In this document: in pieces, positions 16,194-23,423 of the stretch
How positions within the stretch are numbered: the first letter of the stretch is position 1
How the letters are laid out: every line of letters starts with the position of its first letter
Assembly: GCF_019704555.1 (NCBI RefSeq)
Contig: NZ_AP024745.1
Location: forward strand, 11,335,501 to 11,399,500
Direction: 5' to 3'
Length of the DNA: 64,000 bases
From: Actinoplanes sp. L3-i22
Lineage (GTDB): Bacteria > Actinomycetota > Actinomycetes > Mycobacteriales > Micromonosporaceae
Notes under the pieces: generated by a model
What the model saw: the letters and a program-made list of their open reading frames with translations, nothing else
Told to the model about the DNA's origin: nothing
The model's database searches: none
Translations under genes and position numbers: made by a program

Positions 16194-16625
16194 ATGTCGA
16201 CGGGTGAGGAACTGCTCCGCACGCACGGCCTGCGGGTCACCCGCCCGCGGCTGGCCGTGCTCGAGGTGCTGACCGGCGGCGGGCACCTCGAGGTGGACGA
16301 GATCGCCCGGCGGGTCCGCTCACGGCTCGAGTCCGTCTCCACCCAGGCCGTCTACGACGTGCTCGGCGCGCTCTCCCGGGCCGGCCTGGCCCGGCGGATC
16401 GAGCCGGCCGGCAGTGCCGCCCGGTTCGAGGCCCGGGTCGGCGACAATCATCATCACATCGTGTGCCGGGGTTGCGGCGCGATCGCCGACGTCGACTGCG
16501 CGGTCGGCGAGCGGCCCTGCCTGGCGCCGAGCGAGAGTCACGGCTTCGCGCTGGACGAGGCCGAGGTGACGTTCTGGGGGCTGTGCCCCGACTGCCAGGG
16601 CAGACGGCTCGCCGACACGGCATGA
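16194..16625 (+). CDS. Fur-family metalloregulator
   Basis: The 143-residue DNA-binding regulator has an N-terminal winged helix (TRPRLAVLEVL, then VDEIARRVRSRL and STQAVYDVLGALSRAGL). The dimerisation domain has the metal motif DNHHHIVCRGCG and a second CxxC (CPDC) near the end, giving the two Cys pairs of the structural zinc site. It resembles FurA-type peroxide or iron sensors. Such genes are often next to katG, but no catalase gene lies here. The upstream neighbour is a DUF2231 protein and the downstream one an MpaB-like oxygenase, seven bases away. ATG 16194 gives the conserved N-terminus. Confidence 0.9.
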   Translation: MSTGEELLRTHGLRVTRPRLAVLEVLTGGGHLEVDEIARRVRSRLESVSTQAVYDVLGALSRAGLARRIEPAGSAARFEARVGDNHHHIVCRGCGAIADVDCAVGERPCLAPSESHGFALDEAEVTFWGLCPDCQGRRLADTA

Positions 16626-16632
16626 TTCACCG

Positions 16633-17502
16633 ATGAGGGCCACGCCGCACCACCCGGACACCGGGCTCTTCGGGCCGGACTCGATCACCTGGAAGCTGCA
16701 CCGCGAGCCGATCGTGATGCTCGGCGGGCTGCGTTCGCTCTACCTGCAGGCACTCCATCCGCGCGCCGTCGCGGGGGTTGCCCAGAATTCCGATTACCGG
16801 TCGGACATGTGGGGCCGCCTGGCCCGCACGGCCGACTACGTCGCCACGGTGGTCTACGGCAGCACCGCCGACGCCGAGCAGGCCGGCGCCCGGCTGCGCC
16901 GGGTGCACTCGAGGCTCAGCGGCACCGATCCCCGGACCGGGGAGAGGTTCCGCGTCGACGACCCCGACCTGCTGCGCTGGGTGCACGTGGCCGAGGTGGA
17001 GTCGTTCCTGACCACCGCGCAGCGCGCCGGGCTGGGCCTGACCGCGGCCGAGGTCGACGCCTATTACACCGAGCAGTTGCGGTCCGCCGTGCTGGTCGGC
17101 TTGGACCCGGCGACCGTGCCGGCCACCGCCGCCGAGGTGGCGGCCTACTACGCGATGATGCGCCCGGAGCTGGGGCTGACCCGGGACGGCGCCGAGGCCG
17201 CGTTCTTCGTGACCGTCCCGCCGGCCCCGGACATCCGGGGCGGCCGGGCGCTGCGGCTCGGCCTCACGCTCGGGCCGCCGCGCTGGGCCTACCTCGGCCT
17301 GGCCGGCACCGCGATCGGCCTGCTGCCGCCGTGGGCCCGCAAGTTGTACGGCGCGCCGGGCTGGCCCACCGCCGATCTGGCGGCCGGCCTCTCCGCCCGT
17401 GGCCTGCGCGCCCTGCTGGCCGGCGTCCTGGCGGTGCTACCGCCCGGTTACCGCATCTCCCCGGCCCATCGGGCCGCCCTGGCTCGGGCCGGTTTGGCCT
17501 AG
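16633..17502 (+). CDS. MpaB/rubber-oxygenase family protein (DUF2236)
   Basis: The 289-residue protein has the DUF2236 signatures: FGPDSITWKLHREP near the start, LQALHPRAVAGVAQNSDY (first haem-ligand region) and LLRWVHVAEVESF (second conserved His), then membrane-like helices in the C-terminal third. The family includes the rubber oxygenase Lcp and fungal MpaB, b-type haem oxygenases; the substrate here is unknown. It follows the Fur gene by seven bases and probably shares its transcript. Its last 66 bases overlap the convergent RecB-like gene. Confidence 0.85.
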   Translation: MRATPHHPDTGLFGPDSITWKLHREPIVMLGGLRSLYLQALHPRAVAGVAQNSDYRSDMWGRLARTADYVATVVYGSTADAEQAGARLRRVHSRLSGTDPRTGERFRVDDPDLLRWVHVAEVESFLTTAQRAGLGLTAAEVDAYYTEQLRSAVLVGLDPATVPATAAEVAAYYAMMRPELGLTRDGAEAAFFVTVPPAPDIRGGRALRLGLTLGPPRWAYLGLAGTAIGLLPPWARKLYGAPGWPTADLAAGLSARGLRALLAGVLAVLPPGYRISPAHRAALARAGLA

Positions 17503-18372
17503 GTGCTCGACGGCGGCCCACGGCTCCTTGCCCGTCACGCCGGTCGCCGCCGGGCACGACTTCCGGAAATCGCACCACGCGCACAACGCGCCCGGGCTCG
17601 GCGGGAACGCCTCGTCCGGATCCGTCCCCGCGGCCACCGCCTTCTCCGCGGCGATGATGTCCTGCGCGGTCTCCTCGGCCCGCCGCACCTGCCGGGCCAG
17701 CGACTCGTCGGTGTGCTCGTGCACCGCCGTCGTCCCGGTCGGCAGGTGGTGCAGCTCGACCCGATAGCACGGCCGGCGGAACACCCGCTGGGCCGCATAC
17801 GCGTACAGCGCCAGCGCCTGGGAGCCGCGCGCGTCGTCGGCGTCCAGCCCACTGCGGCCGGTCTTGTAGTCGACGATCACCGCTTCCGGCCCCTGGGGGC
17901 CGACCCGCGCGTCGATCCGGTCGGCCCGCCCGTTCAGCGCGAGGACCGAGGTCTTGGCGGCGACCACCCGCTCGACGCCGAGCGGCTCCTCCTCCGGGTC
18001 GAGGGTCGCGACGTAGGTCACCAGCCAGTCGAGCGCCTTCCGGTACGCCGCGCGCTCCAGCTCGACGTCCCGGTAGCCCTCCCGCACCCAGGTGCTCTTC
18101 AGCAGCGTGGGCAGCGCCTCCGCGGAGCGCCGCTCGGGCGGCAGGGCATACCAGTTCTTCAGGGCGGTGTGCACGCTCGCGCCCAGGGAGTTGTGCGCCC
18201 AGGGCGGGCCCTTGGGCGGGGAGGGCCGGTCGACATACGAATATCGATACCGCCGGGGGCAGTCGAGGTAGGCCCCGAGCTTGCTCGGGGTGCAGACGAA
18301 CAGTTTCTCGGGCATCCCGGCGAAGCCGAGTTGCTCGGGGACGGCGGCGGCACGGTTCCTGGTGGGAGGCAC
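17437..18372 (-). CDS. RecB-like PD-(D/E)XK nuclease with Fe-S cysteines
   Basis: The 311-residue protein has Cys (LGAYLDCPRRYRYSY) at the N-terminus, a PD-(D/E)XK core (GRADRIDARVG, then EAVIVDYKTG) and a C-terminal Cys cluster (CAWCDFRKSC). Together these are typical of Cas4/AddB-type nucleases in which four cysteines hold a 4Fe-4S cluster. Family members act as 5' to 3' exonucleases in DNA repair. No helicase or cas gene is near. The C-terminal tail is poorly conserved, and its coding end overlaps the 3' end of the MpaB-like gene by 66 bases. Confidence 0.88.
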   Translation of the reverse strand: MPPTRNRAAAVPEQLGFAGMPEKLFVCTPSKLGAYLDCPRRYRYSYVDRPSPPKGPPWAHNSLGASVHTALKNWYALPPERRSAEALPTLLKSTWVREGYRDVELERAAYRKALDWLVTYVATLDPEEEPLGVERVVAAKTSVLALNGRADRIDARVGPQGPEAVIVDYKTGRSGLDADDARGSQALALYAYAAQRVFRRPCYRVELHHLPTGTTAVHEHTDESLARQVRRAEETAQDIIAAEKAVAAGTDPDEAFPPSPGALCAWCDFRKSCPAATGVTGKEPWAAVEHLGQTGPSQGGPMGRGDAVTGR

Positions 18373-18410
18373 GCGACAATCCTGCCAGCCCCCTCCGACA
18401 AAAAAGAAAG

Positions 18411-19028
18411 TCAGAACCGTGGGGCGTACAACTGCACGAAGGCGAAGATCGCGTCCGCGATGAGCTGCACCGCGATGGCCGCCAGCAGCAGACCGGCGAT
18501 CCGGGTGAGCACCTCGATGCCGGCCGGGCGCAGCAGTCGCACGATCAGCCCGGAGAAGCGCAGCACCAGCCAGACGGTGGCCATCACGGCCAGGATCGCG
18601 GCGCCCAGGATGAGGTACTCGTCCATGCTCTTGGCCCGCTGCACGAACAGCATGGTGGCGACGATCGCGCCCGGGCCGGCCAGCAGCGGCGTGCCGAGCG
18701 GGACGAGCGCGACGTTGCTGGTGCCGGCCGCTTCCTCGGGCTCGTCGGTCTTTCCGGTGAGCAACTGCAGCGCGACCAGCACGAGCAGCAGACCACCGGC
18801 CGCCTGCAGGGCCGGCAGCTGCACGTGCAGGTAGTCCAGCAGGGTCTGGCCGGCGACCGCGAACCCGATGATCACGCCGAGGGCGAGCAGCACCGCCTGG
18901 GTGCCGGCCCGGTTGCGGGCCTTCGCGGGCATGGCGCCGGTGAGGGCGAGGAAGACCGGGACCATGCCGGGCGGGTCGACGATCACCAGCAGAGTCACGA
19001 AGAACTCGCCGAACAGCTTGAGATTCAC
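18411..19028 (-). CDS. MarC-family membrane protein
   Basis: This 205-residue, six-helix integral membrane protein begins NLKLFGEFFVTLLVIVDPPG, where the DPPG motif is the hallmark of MarC/UPF0056 proteins. The middle half repeats a GTPLLAGPGAIVATMLF motif. Family members have been suggested to be transporters, but the function is unproven. It is flanked by the RecB-like gene downstream and a PHP phosphoesterase upstream, all on the minus strand. Confidence 0.9.
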   Translation of the reverse strand: MNLKLFGEFFVTLLVIVDPPGMVPVFLALTGAMPAKARNRAGTQAVLLALGVIIGFAVAGQTLLDYLHVQLPALQAAGGLLLVLVALQLLTGKTDEPEEAAGTSNVALVPLGTPLLAGPGAIVATMLFVQRAKSMDEYLILGAAILAVMATVWLVLRFSGLIVRLLRPAGIEVLTRIAGLLLAAIAVQLIADAIFAFVQLYAPRF

Positions 19029-19079
19029 CCGATCAAGGTAGGTGCCGGGGCTCGCCCGCGCAGGCTGGTGCGGCGATCG

Positions 19080-19934
19080 TCACCCGAGGACGGGCACTCC
19101 GGTGGCGGCGGCGACGATCTTGTCGTACATCTCCGGGGCGGTTCGGTTGGCACCCAGGCGCACTGTCTTGTGCGTACCGTGAAAATCGGACGAACCAGTA
19201 ACCGCCAGGCCCAACCTCTCGCCCAGCGACCGGATTTCCGCCCGTTCCGCGGGCGAGTGGTCCTCGTGGTCGGCCTCCAGGCCGAACAGGCCCGCATCGG
19301 CCAGCTCGACGATCAGCTCATCCGGCACCACGCGACCGCGCTTCGTCGCCCGGGGATGTGCGAAAACCGCCACCCCGCCAGCCGCACGCACCGCGGCGAC
19401 AGCTTCAAAAACATCAAGATCCGATTTGGGTACGAAGTACCGCGCGCCCAGCCAGTCCGACGCGAACGCCTCGTCGGTACTGCTCACGAGTCCCGCCCGG
19501 ATCAGCGCCTGGGCGATGTGCGGCCGTCCGACCGAACCGCCCGCGGCATACCCGAACACCTCGTCCCAGGTGATCGGCACCCCGTCGGCCCGCAGCAGGT
19601 CCACGATCCGCTCGCCCCGCTGCTCCCGGTCGGCGCGCAGCAGCAGCATCGCCGCGGCCAGCGCCGGATCGTCCGGATCGAACAGATAGGCCAGCAGATG
19701 CAGCGAGATCCCGGGCTGCACCCCGTGCCACCGGCAGGACAGCTCCGCGCCACGCACCAGCCGCAGTTCTGCGGGGCGCGCCGCGGCCGCCTCGGCCCAG
19801 CCGCCGGTGGTGTCATGGTCGGTGATCGCCATGACGTCCAACCCGGCAGCCGCACCTGCCCGGACCAGCTCGGCCGGGCGCAGAGTCCCGTCGCTGGCGG
19901 TGGAGTGGCAGTGCAGATCGATCCGGCGACTCAG
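19080..19934 (-). CDS. PHP-domain phosphoesterase, CTG start
   Basis: The 284-residue PHP hydrolase binds metals through the N-terminal motif RIDLHCHSTASDG, then AITDHDTTGGW, an FAHP motif (GVAVFAHPRATKRG) and SDFHG near the end. Relatives are nucleoside 3',5'-bisphosphate phosphatases or polymerase-type esterases. No ATG, GTG or TTG precedes the metal motif in this frame; the first such codon (TTG 19841) would delete the essential HCH. A CTG at 19934 overlaps the stop of the upstream gene as CTGA and has GAGGGAG about seven bases upstream. A coupled CTG start is the best reading. Confidence 0.87.
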   Translation of the reverse strand: MSRRIDLHCHSTASDGTLRPAELVRAGAAAGLDVMAITDHDTTGGWAEAAAARPAELRLVRGAELSCRWHGVQPGISLHLLAYLFDPDDPALAAAMLLLRADREQRGERIVDLLRADGVPITWDEVFGYAAGGSVGRPHIAQALIRAGLVSSTDEAFASDWLGARYFVPKSDLDVFEAVAAVRAAGGVAVFAHPRATKRGRVVPDELIVELADAGLFGLEADHEDHSPAERAEIRSLGERLGLAVTGSSDFHGTHKTVRLGANRTAPEMYDKIVAAATGVPVLG

Positions 19935-20746
19935 GCGTCGTCTCCCTCGTCGTCCTTGCCGAGCCGGGCCTCGACGGCCTGCGGCTCGTACATCTCCTCG
20001 ACCACGCGCAGGTAGAGCTCGTTCGGGTTGGGCAGGTGCTTGACCTCGCGGAGCGCCTGGTCCTGACCGGCCGACTCGAGCACGAACGTGCCGTAGCTGA
20101 GCATCCGGCCGAGGGCGGACTGCTCATACTTCATGTCGGTGACCCGGAGCAGGGGCATCATCGCCACCTTGCGGGTGACGATGCCGTTGACCACCATCAC
20201 CCGTTTGTTGGTGAGGATGAAACGGTCGAAGTACCAGTCGAAGACCTTCCAGGCGACCCAGCTGATCACGCCGAGCCAGATCAGCACCGCGACGGTGACC
20301 ATGCCGTCGACGTTCTGCCGGGTCAGGAAGCCGGCCAGGTAACCCAGCAGGAGGGTCGCGCCCGCGCCGACACTCAGCGGGAGGGACAGGTGGATCCAGT
20401 GCCGCTTCCACTCACCGCGATAGCGCTCGGTGGGGAACAGGTAGCGGGCGACCAGTGTGGTCGGTTCATCCTCCAGGGGGAGGAAGCGCCGCGGCCCGCC
20501 GCTGCGGTCGAGGCCTTCCAGCTCCTCCTCGGTGAAGACCGGGGACTCGTACTGGTCGGCGTCGTCGAACTCGTCGCCACGCCGCGCACGGGCGGTGAAC
20601 CGCTCGTCGTCCGGATAGGTCTCAGCCGTCGTCCGACCAGGATCGGTGTCCTCGAACGCGGGGTCCCGATATCCGAAGGCCTCATCGTCGTCCCGAGGGC
20701 GCTGGGCGCCCTCGCCTCGCGGGTCGCGCGGCTCACCAGGATCCAT
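19931..20746 (-). CDS. PH-domain (bPH_2) membrane protein
   Basis: This 271-residue protein has a charged, disordered N-terminus (1-95, rich in Asp, Arg and Pro), two membrane helices (about 122-142 and 148-168) and a bacterial PH domain with the signature FDRFILTNKRVMVVNGIVTR, then RVTDMKYEQSALGRMLSYGT. bPH_2 proteins are widespread and of mostly unknown function. It is translationally coupled to the PHP gene (CTGA overlap) and lies nine bases after a small membrane protein gene. Confidence 0.85.
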   Translation of the reverse strand: MDPGEPRDPRGEGAQRPRDDDEAFGYRDPAFEDTDPGRTTAETYPDDERFTARARRGDEFDDADQYESPVFTEEELEGLDRSGGPRRFLPLEDEPTTLVARYLFPTERYRGEWKRHWIHLSLPLSVGAGATLLLGYLAGFLTRQNVDGMVTVAVLIWLGVISWVAWKVFDWYFDRFILTNKRVMVVNGIVTRKVAMMPLLRVTDMKYEQSALGRMLSYGTFVLESAGQDQALREVKHLPNPNELYLRVVEEMYEPQAVEARLGKDDEGDDA

Positions 20747-20755
20747 ATACAGATG

Positions 20756-20914
20756 CTATGCGACGAGGTCGGTGAAGAAGGTGCCGAAGCCTCGTGCGAT
20801 ATCAGCGATCGTGCCTCCGAGTGACTCGAAGACGGCCGCCGCCGCTCTCGGGTTGAAGGCGATAAAGAAGATCAAGAACGCAATACCAAGCCAGGTGAGC
20901 ACCTTCTTGATCAT
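20756..20914 (-). CDS. Small single-helix membrane protein
   Basis: The minus strand from ATG 20914 encodes 52 residues: MIKKVLTWLGIAFLIFFIAF as one membrane helix, then an amphipathic tail ending FGTFFTDLVA. AGGAGAAGG precedes the ATG at good spacing. The stop lies nine bases before the PH-domain gene, so it is probably the first gene of that operon. I recall similar short proteins in other actinobacteria, but their role is unknown. Confidence 0.82.
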   Translation of the reverse strand: MIKKVLTWLGIAFLIFFIAFNPRAAAAVFESLGGTIADIARGFGTFFTDLVA

Positions 20915-21021
20915 GGCGGGCCTTCTCCTCTGGTGCGGGTGACAATCAGCGCCGCGGCAGTACTGACGGTATCAGCTCAGTAGCTTCGTGTGAACAAAGT
21001 GCCCGGAAAGCCCATTGCCGG

Positions 21022-21684
21022 TCAGACACGACCGTGCAGATACGGCGAGGGAGCTCCGAACACGAGCTCGGGCGGCACGCCTTCGGAGAGGTCGTCCAGG
21101 ACGACATGCTCCGCGAGGAGATAGCCCGCGCTTGCGGGCCACGCTACCGCATAGAGCCAGATTCCTTTTGCCTCACTCACGTACGCGCTGCGGTCCTCCG
21201 GGGACTTGACACACCAAAGTGGAGTGGGATGGCCGCCCACTTTGATCTTCGCGTGCGGCCCGGCGCTCGCCCGGCAGTCCGCGATCGTCTCGGACAACAG
21301 GTGACCAGGGTCGATACCGGGGATTCCGGCGAAGCGGTTGCCCAGTCCGACGCCCGGCTGCTCGGCGATGAAGACGAGGTCGGCCGGCCCGCCGCCGAGC
21401 GGCTCCGGTCCACTGCAGGCGAGCGCGGTGGCCCGCACCCCGGACCGGTCGTCGCCGGCCCAGCCCACCCCGGTGACGGTCCAGCCGGGCGGCAGCGGCC
21501 AGGGCCCCCAGAGCGGCATCCGCTCCGCGCCCGAGGCCGATTCCCGCAGCACCGTCCCGACGATCTCCGCGCTGATGTGCTCGGCAACGTGGAACGGCGG
21601 AACGTCGCCACAGTTGTCGCAACGCCAGTTGCTGTGCATCAGATCCGGCTTCCGGACCTGAGCAGCGCATCTGGGGCAACTCAC
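21022..21684 (-). CDS. DUF6758-like zinc-knuckle protein
   Basis: A soluble protein of about 220 residues begins with a zinc ribbon (SCPRCAAQVRKPDLMHSNWR, then CDNCG) and continues with a globular domain containing GPWPLPPGWTVTGVGWAGDD and a late GHPTPLWCVKSP motif. It looks like the actinobacterial DUF6758 family of unknown function. The start is uncertain: GTG 21684 gives MSCPRC, but GTG 21696 and a longer frame to 21732 are possible, and no strong ribosome site decides between them. Confidence 0.75.
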   Translation of the reverse strand: MSCPRCAAQVRKPDLMHSNWRCDNCGDVPPFHVAEHISAEIVGTVLRESASGAERMPLWGPWPLPPGWTVTGVGWAGDDRSGVRATALACSGPEPLGGGPADLVFIAEQPGVGLGNRFAGIPGIDPGHLLSETIADCRASAGPHAKIKVGGHPTPLWCVKSPEDRSAYVSEAKGIWLYAVAWPASAGYLLAEHVVLDDLSEGVPPELVFGAPSPYLHGRV

Positions 21685-21757
21685 GGTGACACCCACACTC
21701 CATACCGTGCGGGTCCGGCGGGCCGCCGTCAAGCGGATCGGCAGAAGACCCCGAAGC

Positions 21758-22390
21758 TCAGACGGGTGGTGGGCCGGCGTGCTCGCGGATCCAGGCGTGC
21801 ATCGCGATCCCGCTGGCGACGCCCGCGTTGATCGATCGGGTGGAGCCGTACTGAGCGATCGAGAACAGCTGCGAGCACGCCTTCCGCGCCGTGTCGGAGA
21901 GCCCCGGCCCCTCCTGCCCGAACAGCAGCACGCACCGCCGGGGCAGCGTGACGCTCTCCATCGGCCGCGAGCCGGGCAGGTTGTCGATGCCGATCACCGG
22001 AATACCCGCGCCGGCCGCCCAGGTCACGAAGTCGTCGATCGTCGGGTGATGCCGCACGTGCTGGTAACGATCGGTGACCATGGCGCCCCGCCGGTTCCAC
22101 TTGCGCAGGCCGACGATGTGCACCTCGGCGGCGAGGAACGCGTTGGCGTTGCGGACCACCGTGCCGATGTTCAGGTCGTGCTGCCAGTTCTCGATCGCGA
22201 CGTGGAAGTCGTGGCGGTGGGTGTCCAGATCGGCGATCACCGCCTCGCGACTCCAGTACCGGTAGCGGTCCACCACGTTGCGCCGGTCGCCGGCCGTCAG
22301 TAACTCGGGGTCGTAGTGCTCACCGACGGGCCATTCGCCCACCCAGGGGCCCACGCCGACCTCGGTGGATTCGTCCTCGCCTGCGGTCAT
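21758..22390 (-). CDS. SpoU/TrmH-family RNA 2'-O-methyltransferase
   Basis: This 210-residue SPOUT methyltransferase shows all three trefoil-knot motifs: HDLNIGTVVRNANAF (motif 1), CVLLFGQEGPGLS (motif 2) and GSTRSINAGVASGIAMHAW (motif 3). It probably methylates a ribose in tRNA or rRNA using S-adenosylmethionine; the target is not evident. The N-terminal extension of about 60 residues is acidic and Trp-rich. The start at ATG 22390 has no strong ribosome site nearby, so it could be leaderless. Confidence 0.92.
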   Translation of the reverse strand: MTAGEDESTEVGVGPWVGEWPVGEHYDPELLTAGDRRNVVDRYRYWSREAVIADLDTHRHDFHVAIENWQHDLNIGTVVRNANAFLAAEVHIVGLRKWNRRGAMVTDRYQHVRHHPTIDDFVTWAAGAGIPVIGIDNLPGSRPMESVTLPRRCVLLFGQEGPGLSDTARKACSQLFSIAQYGSTRSINAGVASGIAMHAWIREHAGPPPV

Positions 22391-22564
22391 GGGGCGTTAG
22401 GCTACCCATCCGGCGCGGAAGCTCTCACGCGGCCGGGAATCACTCGCCCGGGCAAACCGGGGGGAGACGCAATGAGCGGCGGGGCCCTCCCCGGCACCCG
22501 CCGCCCACGCTCTGTTGGGAAAGAGTTTGCCTCACCGTCCGTATCCATGTGAAGGAGTTTCGGA

Positions 22565-22580
22565 TGTGACGCAGCTCACA
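22565..22580. promoter_or_regulatory. CRP-type operator, perfect palindrome
   Basis: TGTGA-CGCAGC-TCACA is the exact consensus half-site pair of the Crp/GlxR family. It lies 175 bases upstream of the divergent SpoU gene and 288 bases upstream of the thioredoxin ATG, in a locally A+T-rich stretch. The target promoter is not obvious. Confidence 0.7.
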
Positions 22581-22802
22581 TTTAGGTTTATTAACAGTTC
22601 CTTATGTCGCGTGGGCGCGTTCCCACAGGCGACACACAGCCAGGGCAAATACCCCAGATGACGTGATCATGGATAGATCGCACACCTGGCCAGTGTCGGC
22701 AACCTGACACCGTACGCCTACTATCAGTTACTATGGTGGCTCCAAGGTCGCCGAGCCCGCCCGCCGAAGGTGCCGTAGGACACGTGTCGCGGCGTCCGCA
22801 GC

Positions 22803-22829
22803 GGGAATGGTGAACGGGTACCCGGAGTT
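22803..22829 (+). promoter_or_regulatory. Sigma-R (SigH)-type promoter of the thioredoxin gene
   Basis: GGGAAT (22803-22808), an 18-base spacer and GTT (22827-22829) match the Streptomyces sigma-R consensus exactly. The predicted start near 22836 leaves a leader of about 32 bases with GGAGG at 22858-22862 before the ATG. Thioredoxin genes are classical sigma-R targets in thiol-oxidative stress. Confidence 0.8.
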
Positions 22830-22867
22830 TCACCCGACGAAAGCGATTCCCGCAGACGGAGGCAGCA

Positions 22868-23290
22868 ATGGCGACGGTTACGCTGACCACAGCGAACTTC
22901 GACGAGGTCACCAGCACGGACGGCATTGTCCTGGTCGACTTCTGGGCCAGCTGGTGTGGCCCCTGTGTGCGCTTCGCGCCGACTTACGAGCGCTCCTCGG
23001 AGAAGCACACCTCGATCACCTTCGGCAAGGTGGACACCGAGGCCGAGCAGGCCCTGGCCGCCAAGTTCGACATCCGGTCGATCCCGACCATCATGGCGGT
23101 CCGCGACGGCATCGTGGTGTTCGCCCAGCCGGGCGCGCTTCCCGAGTCCGCGCTGGAGAGCCTGATCGAGAAGGTCGAGCAGCTCGACATGGACGAGGTG
23201 CGCGAGCAGGTGGCGGCCCACAAGAAGGGCCACGAGCCGCAGGCACGCAGCACCGAGGAGCCGGCCGCGGCGAGCGCCGCAACAAACTGA
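22868..23290 (+). CDS. Thioredoxin with C-terminal extension
   Basis: The 140-residue thioredoxin keeps the active site DFWASWCGPC (two redox cysteines) and the cis-Pro loop IRSIPTIMAV. About 30 extra residues after the fold (AAHKKGHEPQARSTEEP and an Ala-rich end) are charged and probably disordered. It reduces protein disulphides in the cytoplasm with thioredoxin reductase, which is not in the window. GGAGG lies five bases upstream of the ATG, and a sigma-R-type promoter stands just before it, implying induction by thiol oxidation. A strong terminator follows. Confidence 0.95.
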   Translation: MATVTLTTANFDEVTSTDGIVLVDFWASWCGPCVRFAPTYERSSEKHTSITFGKVDTEAEQALAAKFDIRSIPTIMAVRDGIVVFAQPGALPESALESLIEKVEQLDMDEVREQVAAHKKGHEPQARSTEEPAAASAATN

Positions 23291-23304
23291 CCAGCTGAAA
23301 CATC

Positions 23305-23336
23305 AGGCCCGCGGACCGCTTACGGTCCGCGGGCCT
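23305..23336 (+). terminator. Hairpin terminator after thioredoxin
   Basis: A perfect 14-bp stem (AGGCCCGCGGACCG / CGGTCCGCGGGCCT) with a CTTA loop is followed by TTCTGTTTTC, 14 bases after the stop. Confidence 0.88.
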
Positions 23337-23398
23337 TTCTGTTTTCCACAGCGGTACGCCGTACGTGTCCACAGTCTCCGGAAGCGGTGGACATGATC

Positions 23399-23414
23399 TC
23401 GAACGTGTGTTCGA
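23399..23414. promoter_or_regulatory. LexA (SOS) box
   Basis: TCGAACGTGTGTTCGA contains CGAAC-N4-GTTCG, a perfect actinobacterial LexA operator. It ends one base before ATG 23415 and nine bases before ATG 23424 of the radical SAM gene, where bound repressor would block transcription. I recall the mycobacterial homologue Rv2578c among LexA-regulated genes, which agrees. Confidence 0.82.
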
Positions 23415-23423
23415 ATGTCCGCC

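Larger units (their letters stand above)
22391..22867. other. Regulatory intergenic region upstream of thioredoxin
   Basis: No supported gene lies in these 477 bases. They hold the CRP-type palindrome (22565-22580), small hairpins such as GTGGG-N6-CCCAC near 22607 and GTGTC-N8-GACAC near 22693, two TACTAT -10-like elements near 22720 and 22730, and the sigma-R-type promoter at 22803. A short frame from ATG 22471 (27 codons) has a fair ribosome site but no other support. Confidence 0.5.

Noticed and set aside
22471..22554. Small ORF of 27 codons upstream of thioredoxin
   Set aside because: It has a fair ribosome site but no hydrophobic or conserved feature, and its composition fits random high-GC sequence. 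I do not call it a gene.
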